Positions 27,298 to 36,200 of a stretch of 64,000 nucleotides of DNA are shown piece by piece (position 1 is the stretch's first letter; the number at the start of each line of letters is the position of its first letter). The stretch is from Legionella birminghamensis. GTDB taxonomy: Bacteria > Pseudomonadota > Gammaproteobacteria > Legionellales > Legionellaceae. The notes under the pieces were generated by a model. It saw only the letters and a list, made by a program, of their open reading frames with translations. It did no database searches and had not been told where the DNA came from. Made by a program: the position numbers and the translations under genes. The DNA is taken from positions 3,082,501 to 3,146,500 of the forward strand of contig NZ_UGNW01000001.1 in the NCBI RefSeq assembly GCF_900452515.1. The letters are read 5' to 3'.

Positions 27298-27801
27298 CTA
27301 ATTTTTTATTGATTGCTCACCCTGATAGTAAATAATCGCCGTTCCTATAATAATAAATAAAAAATATAAGGCCGACCAGGCCGGCATGGATAAGCCAAGC
27401 CATTGCCAGTTTACCTCAGCACAGTCGCCAGAACCCCAGAACATCGCATGCATTACATCTTTCAGTGGAAAATATTTCACCATCACATCCAGACCCGGCA
27501 AGCAAGCTGGCACCTGATCTGCGGGCAAAGATTGCAGCCATAACTGGCGGCCTGCAAAAAAGAGGCCAGCTCCGCCAAACATCGCTTGCAATACTTGCAG
27601 TGTGTTTACACGCTGGCCAGTTCTTACAAAAAGCAGGGCAATTCCCAGACAAACAATAACGAGCACGCATATTCGCTGCATAATGCAAAGAGGACAGGGC
27701 TCCATTCCTTTCACATATTGAAAATACAGGGACGCAGCAAAAACTGCCAGGCTGGCTGCCAATATCAAATACTGCAGCAATTTACGAAGGCCTTTGCTCA
27801 T
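27298..27801 (-). CDS. dsbB: Disulfide bond formation protein B
   Basis: This inner-membrane protein reoxidises DsbA by passing electrons to quinone. Four hydrophobic helices are evident in 167 residues. Both periplasmic cysteine pairs are present: C36-PL-C39 (CPLC) in the first loop and C100/C127 in the second. Its ATG overlaps the stop of the upstream cytochrome gene by four bases, giving a cytochrome c - dsbB operon. The association is notable because both proteins act in periplasmic redox chemistry. Confidence 0.93.
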   Translation of the reverse strand: MSKGLRKLLQYLILAASLAVFAASLYFQYVKGMEPCPLCIMQRICVLVIVCLGIALLFVRTGQRVNTLQVLQAMFGGAGLFFAGRQLWLQSLPADQVPACLPGLDVMVKYFPLKDVMHAMFWGSGDCAEVNWQWLGLSMPAWSALYFLFIIIGTAIIYYQGEQSIKN

Positions 27802-28217
27802 GATGGCGGCAACATGTATTGAACGGCATCCTTAATATCCTGTTCGCTACAGGACTGACAAGTGCCCTTGGGCGGCATTGCATTAAGCCCTTTAATAGCA
27901 GAGGCGACTAACCCATCCACGCCCTTGCTCTGTCGGGGTTTCCAGTCGGCTGCGTCATGGAACTTGGGTGCTCCGGCCACACCGGCCTGATGGCAAACCG
28001 CGCAATATTGTTCAAAGGTTTCCTGCCCTGGCAATTTTGCCAGCTTTTTTTCTTCCGCTGGTGCAGCCTTTTGAGTTGAAGCAGTGCCGGCCTCTTCCTC
28101 AATATCCACGCTGCCCACCGGTTTGATTCTTTCTTCTATCTGCTGTCGGTCGAAATCTTCCAGAGCCCAGCTTAAGGGGCTTAACGTGAATAATATTATC
28201 CACAACGCATAAGGCAT
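27798..28217 (-). CDS. Cytochrome c5-family monohaem protein
   Basis: This is a periplasmic electron carrier. A signal peptide covers residues 1-18 (ending at SWALED), and a linker rich in Ala/Glu follows (residues 40-60). The haem site is C72-AV-C75-H76. A second cysteine pair near the C-terminus (CQSC) is typical of the c5 subgroup. It is coupled by overlapping codons to dsbB. AAAGGA precedes the ATG. Confidence 0.9.
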   Translation of the reverse strand: MPYALWIILFTLSPLSWALEDFDRQQIEERIKPVGSVDIEEEAGTASTQKAAPAEEKKLAKLPGQETFEQYCAVCHQAGVAGAPKFHDAADWKPRQSKGVDGLVASAIKGLNAMPPKGTCQSCSEQDIKDAVQYMLPPS

Positions 28218-28361
28218 ATCGATTCCTTTTGTACTTAACTTTCAAAATGATAACGCCATATCCTCAGGATTTCCAGCCAGACTAGAACAGTAACTCAGGA
28301 TAATTTTACATGCCGGGCTTTACAGTTCAGGCTTCAGTTTTTTATAATTATTACCCTTCAG

Positions 28362-28392
28362 TTGACACATCAAAGAATAAATTTGATACAAT
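28362..28392 (+). promoter_or_regulatory. Probable sigma-70 promoter of trhO
   Basis: TTGACA at 28362 and TACAAT at 28387 are good matches to the -35 and -10 boxes. The spacing is 19 bases, slightly long. The -10 box ends about 42 bases before the trhO start codon. Confidence 0.45.
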
Positions 28393-28434
28393 TCTCAATT
28401 TGGCTATTAGTCATTGCAGTTAGGTTAGCGTTTT

Positions 28435-29217
28435 ATGAAGTCATATTTAGTTGCTGCTTTTTACAAATTTGTTTCCTTACCCGCTTATGAAACCTTAAAA
28501 GAACCCCTATTGAATAAAATGGTGGCCTTGGGGATAAAAGGAACTGCCATACTGGCAAGCGAAGGTATTAATGGCACGATCGCCGGTCTGGAAGATAATG
28601 TAGAAACCTTCATCGCCTATCTAAAAAGCTATCCGGAATTTGCCAACCTGCACTTTAAAAAAAGCTATGACGACAGCAATCCTTTTGATAAGTCCAAAGT
28701 CAAATTGCGCAAGGAAATTGTTTCCTTTGGTGTCGATGGTATTGATGCAGCCACGCAGGCTGGAACATACGTCACACCAGAGGAATGGAATGAGCTCATT
28801 CAGGATCCCGAGGTTCTGACAATCGATACCCGTAACGATTATGAAGTGAGCCTTGGCACTTTTAAAGGGGCAATTAATCCCAAAACACTGAACTTCAGGG
28901 ATTTTCCTGACTATGTTCAGAACAATTTAATGCAGCAAAAAGACAAAAAAATCGCTATGTTCTGCACGGGTGGAATTCGCTGCGAAAAATCCACTGCCTA
29001 CCTGAAAAAGCTGGGCTTTGGACAGGTTTATCATCTGGAAGGCGGGATATTGAATTACCTGGAAACAATTAAAGAAGATTCTTTATGGGAAGGCAGCTGC
29101 TTTGTTTTTGATAATCGCGTTGCAGTTAATTCACAGCTTGAGCCTCTTGAAGAAGGCACAGTTGACCTTGAATGGAAAAACAAATGCCGGCAACAGGCCT
29201 TAGAAGGGGAAGAATAA
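28435..29217 (+). CDS. trhO: tRNA uridine-5 hydroxylase (rhodanese-domain, UPF0176)
   Basis: TrhO (YceA in E. coli) uses oxygen to hydroxylate uridine 34 of several tRNAs. An N-terminal ferredoxin-like part (residues 1-95) is followed by a rhodanese domain with DTRNDYE and the active-site cysteine in [11 protein letters not shown] near residue 183. The 260-residue length matches short members of the family. The gene appears to be on its own, with a likely promoter directly upstream. Confidence 0.9.
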   Translation: MKSYLVAAFYKFVSLPAYETLKEPLLNKMVALGIKGTAILASEGINGTIAGLEDNVETFIAYLKSYPEFANLHFKKSYDDSNPFDKSKVKLRKEIVSFGVDGIDAATQAGTYVTPEEWNELIQDPEVLTIDTRNDYEVSLGTFKGAINPKTLNFRDFPDYVQNNLMQQKDKKIAMFCTGGIRCEKSTAYLKKLGFGQVYHLEGGILNYLETIKEDSLWEGSCFVFDNRVAVNSQLEPLEEGTVDLEWKNKCRQQALEGEE

Positions 29218-29386
29218 TCTAAAGGTTGAGAAGCCGGATCTTGCCAACGTACCTGGACGATTAATTGTATTAACGCTTGCCTGGAAATTTGAAGACTATA
29301 ATTATAAAGAAATTACTTACTACAGCATGGAAGAACAAATACAGTGAGTACTATTAAGCAATGTTTAACCTCAGGAACTAACGGAA

Positions 29387-30973
29387 ATGCCTATCACTAT
29401 AATGGGTGCGGGAGCAGCAGGTATCGGTGCTGCCATTAATCTCGCGAAAAAATATCCTCATGAGACCATTCTTCTCATAGATAAGGGAAAGATGGGCGAA
29501 GGCTCAAGCGGCAGAAATCCAGGCCGGGAAGGACATGGATTCCATTACGCCGATAAAGAAACCTCACTCGCCTATCTTCGTGCCAGCATCAAGGTTCAAA
29601 GAGCTTTTCCCAATTTCATCATTGGCCGAAGATACAATGAAGCGGGAGAAGAGATTTACTCCCCCTTTTGCCATGGACGTTATATCATTACCAGGGATTC
29701 GACTGTCCCCCGAGAAGACATTCTTGCAAACTATGCTGAAATACAAAAAGAGTACGCGCGCCTGGTAGCCGAAGATCCCGCCAATAAAGTGTTTGGTGAG
29801 CCTGATCAATTCTACAGGATTTTAAAACCGGAAGAATACGAGGGGCTAATCAATAAGGACATTGTGGATTGCGTCGTTGAAACGAACGAATGCCTGTTCA
29901 ACTGGCAGGAATTTATCAAAAGTTTTCGTGAGAATGAGCTAAAGAAGTACCCCAATATCCAATTAATAGAAGATACCGAAGTCACTTCTCTTGAAAAAAA
30001 TGAGGCGTTTGATGGAAATAATGCCCGTTTTATTATTAAAACACGAACCAAGGACGGGCAAGAAGGCACGATACATAGCGACTTTATAGTTAATTCAACC
30101 TGGCAGCAAATCAAATATTTCAATGAAATGCTGGGTATAGAAATGAAAAAAGCTGAGCGCACTAACCGCCTTAAAGCTTTGATTAAACTGAAGCTGCCCG
30201 AAGAACTGGTGAACGCGAACTCCATGTTTTTTTGCATGGGCCAGCACTGTATGATTTCCAATATGGGCAATGGTTACGCGATGGGCACTTATGCCAAAGA
30301 AACCAATATGGAAATGTCCGATGGGCTAAATATCAGCGAACGTGCCCAACGTTTAATCGATGGCGGTGCTACACAAGAAGAAATAAATGATATTTCAAAA
30401 AAAATGTTAGAAGGGATGGCAAAATACATCCCAGCACTGTCCAAAGCAGAGTTTGATGGCTTGCTATTCGGCATTATTCAGACCCTCGGTAAATTAACCC
30501 GAGAAGAATTAAACAACCCCCATCACGCCTTTAATTGCCGGGATGACCATGCAGTAGTTTCGGAAATGATTGGTTTAATATCGAACCCCTGTATGAAGTT
30601 ATTTTATTTTCTGGATAACGGCGAACTGGTTACTAATCTGCTTGAACAGCAGATGCAAGCGGAGAACGTAATCACAAACTGTATCGCTACATTGAAAGAG
30701 CGGGCAGAAAAAGAATTATTTATCTTCAATATGCCTGAGCAAATTAAACTACGTTCCAAGCTTGAACGAAAGCCCCTTTCGGAATTAGCGGGAGGCAATG
30801 TTGAAACCATTGTCACTCAAACCATTGCAAAGCTGAAAAGCCAGCAGTCGAAAATGAAATTTTTGCCCAAAAAAGACTATTCAGAAAAATCAATGACTAA
30901 AAATTCGGAGGAGATAAGCCGTTCGGAGTCTTCTATAACAAATGACAATATAGTATCTACCTGGAGGCATTAA
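29387..30973 (+). CDS. FAD-dependent oxidoreductase (DAO type)
   Basis: The N-terminus has the dinucleotide motif G7-x-G9-x2-G12 with the acidic end of the second strand in LLIDKG, followed by a glycine-rich GEGSSGRNPGREGHG stretch that contacts FAD in amine-oxidase-like enzymes. The rest of the 528-residue protein matches no reaction I recognise. The C-terminal 50 residues are hydrophilic and low in complexity. The histidine kinase gene follows after six bases, so the two are cotranscribed. This suggests that the enzyme's substrate or redox state feeds the signal pathway; that link is inference. Confidence 0.82.
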   Translation: MPITIMGAGAAGIGAAINLAKKYPHETILLIDKGKMGEGSSGRNPGREGHGFHYADKETSLAYLRASIKVQRAFPNFIIGRRYNEAGEEIYSPFCHGRYIITRDSTVPREDILANYAEIQKEYARLVAEDPANKVFGEPDQFYRILKPEEYEGLINKDIVDCVVETNECLFNWQEFIKSFRENELKKYPNIQLIEDTEVTSLEKNEAFDGNNARFIIKTRTKDGQEGTIHSDFIVNSTWQQIKYFNEMLGIEMKKAERTNRLKALIKLKLPEELVNANSMFFCMGQHCMISNMGNGYAMGTYAKETNMEMSDGLNISERAQRLIDGGATQEEINDISKKMLEGMAKYIPALSKAEFDGLLFGIIQTLGKLTREELNNPHHAFNCRDDHAVVSEMIGLISNPCMKLFYFLDNGELVTNLLEQQMQAENVITNCIATLKERAEKELFIFNMPEQIKLRSKLERKPLSELAGGNVETIVTQTIAKLKSQQSKMKFLPKKDYSEKSMTKNSEEISRSESSITNDNIVSTWRH

Positions 30974-30979
30974 TCATTT

Positions 30980-32983
30980 ATGGAAAAAAAAATAGCTGAA
31001 GATACTTACTGGAAAGAAAAAGAATTCCTGACTCAATTATTAAATGAACTGCCTGCTGCTATCTTCTGGAAAAATACGGAGGAGACATTCCTGGGTTGCA
31101 ATCGCCGTTTTGCCCAGCTCGCGGGTTTACATTCCCCGGAAGATATTATTGGTAAAACTGACTTCCAGTTACCCTGGGGTCCCATCCAGGCGGCACTTTA
31201 CCAAAAAGATGACCAGGAGGTAATTCTTACAGGCAAGCCCAAACTGAATATTGAAGAGACATTAACGCTTCCCGATAATACCCGGCTCCACCTGCTTACC
31301 AACAAAACTCCCCTGTATGCTTCAAACGGCCAGATTATGGGCATTCTTGGTATTTTTTATGATATTACCGAGCGTAAAAAAATGGAGTCAGCACTGGCTG
31401 AGGCGAAAGAGCAAGCAGAAGTAGCCAATATTGCCAAAACCGAATTCCTGGAAAATATGAGCCATGATTTACGCACCCCCCTTTCGGGCATTACCGGTTT
31501 TGCTTCAATTATCAAAGATGAGGTGCAGGATCCAAAAATCAAACGCTATATTGATTATCTGATGGAATCGAGCGAGGCATTGTTATCCCTGCTGAATGAA
31601 ATACTGGATATTGTGAAATGGACATCCGGTAATACCCCTATAAAATATCGAAAATTTAATTTGAAAGACAAACTGGCTGAAGTCATTAAACTGCAGCAAT
31701 CTGCAGCCCTTCAGAAAAGCATTAACCTGCAACTGATTTATGATGAATCCTTACCGCCTTTCTTGATAGGGGATTCCATGAGGGTTTATCGGATCGCGTT
31801 GGAGCTGGTAAGCAATGCAATAACCTTTACCAACTCTGGATCAATTGTTGTCCAGGTACAGGCGGCCAAGCAGGATGAACGCACTCAGGTAATCAAATTA
31901 ACGGTTAAGGATACCGGAATCGGTATTCCTCTGGAGAAGCAGCAGGATATTTTTGTTGAATTCAAACGTTTAAACCCCTCTTATATCGGTCTCTATAAAG
32001 GAGCGGGCTTAGGCTTGGCAATTGTTAACCAATTGGTTAAAGAACTTGACTCGGAGATCTACCTTGAAAGTGAAGTGGGTAAAGGCAGCTGTTTTACCTG
32101 TCTTATTCCATTCAAACGCGCCTTAACGGATGATGATTTCGGCGCAGAAATATCCGTTCCTTTACCCTCCCCCCCGGAGGTGCAAAAAGTGGATTTATCC
32201 CAGGCAACTATCAATGAGACTGGTACGGGTAATCATCGGGTGTTGGTCGTTGAGGATAATACAATTGCCGCTACCGTTGCAAAAGTGCTGCTCAGCAAGC
32301 TGGATTGTGAGGTGGATATTGCTGAAAATGCACACATGGCTATGGAAAAAGTGTTCCGGGGCAAACCGTATAAACTCATCTTTATGGATATTGGTTTACC
32401 AGACATGGACGGTTATGAACTGACTAAGCGAATTCGTTTGTGGGAAATCAACAAGGAACATCATATTCCCATTATTGCCTTGACCGCTCATGGCGATGAA
32501 TTTAACCGGCAACGCTGTATTTCTGCCGGCATGAATGCAGTATTAACCAAGCCGCTTGCCAAGGAAAAAGCGGAGGAAATATTAAAAGAGTTTATTCCCT
32601 CGGAAAGCCAGCATTCAGATGATAAAAATGAATCGTCTGTTAACCCCGTTATTGATTTTGATGCAGCCCTGAAGCAGGTGAACGGGCAGAAAAATCTGCT
32701 GCAGGAATTATTTAATATTCTGATTGATTCTCTGCCCGCAGAAAAAGCGAACCTGGAAACTTTTTTTAAGTTAGCCGACTGGAATAAAATAGCATCAACG
32801 GCACACAAGTTAAAAAGCAGTGCCAGCTACTGCGGTGCTCTTCGATTAAAATCAATATGTACCTCTATTGAAGAAGCCGTTCGACATTCCCAGGCTCAAA
32901 GCTATCACAATTTATTTCAAAAACTGCTGCTTAACATCAAGGAAACAGAAGATACATTGAAAGATTATTTGCAATCAGAATAA
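30980..32983 (+). CDS. Hybrid sensor histidine kinase (PAS-HisKA-HATPase-REC-HPt)
   Basis: This is a 667-residue cytosolic phosphorelay protein. Order of domains: PAS (about residues 15-130), dimerisation domain with phosphoacceptor H162 in ENMSHDLRTP, ATPase with N-box VSNAITF and DTGIGIP (about 265-380), a receiver domain with phosphoacceptor D470 in IFMDIGLPDMDGY, and an HPt domain with H609 in STAHKLKSS. No membrane helix is present, so it senses an internal signal through PAS. The relay is complete up to HPt and must end on a separate response regulator that is not in this window. The ATG follows GGAGG at a rather long distance. Confidence 0.93.
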   Translation: MEKKIAEDTYWKEKEFLTQLLNELPAAIFWKNTEETFLGCNRRFAQLAGLHSPEDIIGKTDFQLPWGPIQAALYQKDDQEVILTGKPKLNIEETLTLPDNTRLHLLTNKTPLYASNGQIMGILGIFYDITERKKMESALAEAKEQAEVANIAKTEFLENMSHDLRTPLSGITGFASIIKDEVQDPKIKRYIDYLMESSEALLSLLNEILDIVKWTSGNTPIKYRKFNLKDKLAEVIKLQQSAALQKSINLQLIYDESLPPFLIGDSMRVYRIALELVSNAITFTNSGSIVVQVQAAKQDERTQVIKLTVKDTGIGIPLEKQQDIFVEFKRLNPSYIGLYKGAGLGLAIVNQLVKELDSEIYLESEVGKGSCFTCLIPFKRALTDDDFGAEISVPLPSPPEVQKVDLSQATINETGTGNHRVLVVEDNTIAATVAKVLLSKLDCEVDIAENAHMAMEKVFRGKPYKLIFMDIGLPDMDGYELTKRIRLWEINKEHHIPIIALTAHGDEFNRQRCISAGMNAVLTKPLAKEKAEEILKEFIPSESQHSDDKNESSVNPVIDFDAALKQVNGQKNLLQELFNILIDSLPAEKANLETFFKLADWNKIASTAHKLKSSASYCGALRLKSICTSIEEAVRHSQAQSYHNLFQKLLLNIKETEDTLKDYLQSE

Positions 32984-32999
32984 ACCCATACCTATTTGT

Positions 33000-33035
33000 A
33001 TAGCCTGGCTTCATAGAAGTGGAATACCAGGCTAT
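33000..33035 (+). terminator. Possible terminator hairpin after the kinase gene
   Basis: ATAGCCTGG at 33000 pairs perfectly with CCAGGCTAT at 33027, leaving an 18-base loop. There is no T-run after it, so termination would be weak or need Rho. Confidence 0.35.
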
Positions 33036-33142
33036 CGTTAGTCTCTCCACTTATAAAAAAACCTGTATTTCCAAGCACGGTATTTTGCTTCAATCAGAAT
33101 TTACATAAAATTTTCAATGTTTTTTTTCTGATCTTAATGCCC

Positions 33143-33181
33143 CTTAATAATTCTTTAAGAAAAGCAAACTACACTTACAAT
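33143..33181 (+). promoter_or_regulatory. PmrA box and -10 element of giant gene 1
   Basis: CTTAAT at 33143, five bases, then TTTAAG at 33154 fits the PmrA-box direct repeat YTTAAK-N5-YTTAAK without mismatch. It also fits the form reported for Legionella effector promoters (cTTAATatT, two bases, cTTAATatT) in its core. A -10 candidate TACAAT lies at 33176, with the second half-site in the -35 position, where PmrA is known to activate. The same site precedes giant gene 2. Confidence 0.75.
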
Positions 33182-33210
33182 AACTTAATCCCTAAATCAG
33201 GAAATATTCA

Positions 33211-36200
33211 ATGTATACTGATAATTATCCAAATCTTCATCAAAAATATAAGTTCGATAATTTTGAAGAAATCATTGGTGCCCTGGAAGGCCGCTTTCAT
33301 GGACTCTTTAATCTCGCTGTCTTGGAAGAAGAAATTAAAAATAAACGAAACGGCAGTTATACCGAATTTTTCGATCAGGTTATGTCGAAACTGAACTCTT
33401 CAAAGCTGTTTACGGAAGCAGAAGTCAGTGCAAAAATAGCAGATTTACTTGTAAACGATGACTCTGTCAGAAACTGTTTTTTGAAAAGAATGGTCTTTGT
33501 TCCTCCGCTCGATGGCCAGCCCTCTACACAGCTTGGATTTTTGGAAAAAACAGCCACCGGACAATTAAAAGCAGCAGAGCCAGTCACTTATCTGGATATG
33601 CTTCGATTAGTTCAGAATTTGAAAGAACTCGCTGGAAAAGGTTACGGAAGAAGTCCAACGCCTACCAATTTTGCCGTTTACAATCTGAACGATATTAATT
33701 CTGAAAATTCTGAAGATATTGCCGCTCAGATTATGTTGAGGGACGCACTGGTCGTCAATTTTAATCGCGATCCCAAGGGCGAAGCGAAATGGGGAGTCAT
33801 TGATTTACGAAATAAACACAACCCACAGATTTATTGTGAAACCCCTCTTTCTGAAGCGGAAAAAAGAGAAGTTGAACAACGCTTGCCAATTAAATACAAG
33901 GAGGTTCAAGCCCGCCAAGCGAATAATCTTCCTTCCACAGGGTATACGGCTATTGCCTGGCTTGATCAGAACATCAGCCAAGCCTGGAATTTTGATACAT
34001 CCTCTGACTTTAACAACCTGCTAGGCAGTTATGTCTTTGTCCAGTTTCGTGGAGACGGTACCAGTATTGAATATAAATTTTCACCGGGTGAATACCAGGC
34101 TTTTTGTACTCAGGAGTTTAAAACAGTTAATAATGCGTCATATGGCAGTGGCTATAGCAGTAACTCTACCTGGCAGGGCTATGTGCCGGTTAAATTTGCA
34201 TCGATGTCCGTATTACCCGAAATTAACAAACAACCTATCACTCCTAACAGCCTTTACGATGTGATGCAGGCCTTTGGAAGCGGCAAAATAAACGAATCCC
34301 AATTCGATACAATCACTCACCACGCTTACCGATCAAATATACCCGGTTTCGCACGCACTATGACTGAATATGGCAATCCACGCTTGTTAACAGTTGAAAA
34401 TGGCAAAGCCGAGCTTAGAATACCTGACAAAATTGATGAGGATGGGTTGAGGGACGCCCATTATAAAGCATGTAGGCCTACCAATACGAACGCGGCACAT
34501 TTCAATAAATTAACTAGAACCCCCCATCATTATGGGGCTTATCCCCAGGAAGACATGGCAAGCGCCATGGTCATCCATACTTTCCGCAGCCAATCCAAGC
34601 AAGCAGTTCTCAACATCAAATTGCCTGCAAAGTTTGCCTTGAATGCGGAAGAATCAAAACTGATCATCAACCAGGTGCAGGAAAACGCCTACCTGACTGA
34701 ACTAAATATCAATAGTGATAACCAATCCCTCGCAGGCCTCAAAGCTGCATTATTACCTGCTTTGGGACGAAACCGCTGGCTTAAGGAATGCGGCTATCTG
34801 CCGCCAATGGTTGATAATTTCTGGCAACGTGCTGCTCGTTACTGGCTGCTCCATTTAAATGAACACACCGATTTGGCCCAAAATAAGAATGAGCATAAAC
34901 TCTTCAAGCAATGCGTTGAAGACATGGGCACCAGAGGGCTTGAAGAAGTACTTGCCTTCTTAAAAAACCCTGAGCTATGCGACAATTTATTGGGAATTTA
35001 TGGCCGAAACCGCCCTCTCTTTTATCTCGCCTGCCAACAGCATGAAGTAAAAGAGTATCTTGATTTACTCATCGGCCACTTGAGCCAGAACCATCCTTTT
35101 CCATTCAGTGAGCTAAGTGCCGCTTATCAGCCAGGTCATGATAAGTCATATTTGTCGCTTTTGGGTTTTGTCAATGAAAGAGACAGTTTCGAGCAAATTT
35201 ATCTGACGGATTGCTTGCGCCATAAAAAAGACTTCGCTGGATTTTTACGGGCAATGGCAAAAGAGGCGCAACAAGGCAAATGGACTGGTCTGGTCGTTAT
35301 ACCCGAGCTCGAAATGGAAAAAACCGCCACCGAGGAATATCGGGAATTACGATCTTTATACCGCCAGATTAATAACATCATTCTAAATAACCGACATCTG
35401 AAACAAGGTGCTGAGATTTCCCAGAAAATCAAGGACTCCAGTAATTTTGCCCAAGGCAAGGGAGCGGCCGGTGAAGGAAATAAAACAGCAAAAGCGATTG
35501 CTGATTCAATTAACCTGCAATTCGCGGCCACTGAAAAAGGCCCCTGGCCCTTGCAGCGCGGCGGTGGTGTGCAACTGCAAATGCAACAGCAACAGGAAGT
35601 TCAGCAACAGCGGCAAATGCAGAAAGAAACACAGCGCTTGCGCATGGTGATGAAAGAGGAAGTAATTACGGCCGAAATGGTCACCTATAAGAATATTGAT
35701 AAATTACTTGGTCATTATTATAAGAATTATAAGGCTGAAAATGCCTGCGATCCTGAACGCTTTGCCCCGCTTAAGTATGAGGGTGAAAGTGAGCTTGAAT
35801 CATTTTTCCACACCTGGATCAATGCTGAGCCTTCCGTCAAAGCCAGTCAGGTCATCTCGGCGATGACCCAGGAAGCAGCAAAAATGTTGCTTCGTCATCA
35901 CACCCGTGTCTCATCCGGTTTGGATTTAAACAATTTACCCCGAGGCTTCTATACCCAACGCTCCAAAGACGGTCAGTTGATTCTCTGCTACAACACAGAG
36001 ATGGGTTACTCCAACGGCATCAACACTCCGCTTACCCTGGATTTACAAGTGAGTAAGCCCGTTGCCGAATTTTGGGAGGGCGACTTCCGCCAATTCGATA
36101 TTGATTTTTATTTGGCCAACAACCCTAAACTGGACAGCGCGAAGAGCTTTCAGCCATTAGTTCTTTTTGAAGTATTACAGCCTGCAAAAAATTACCAGAA

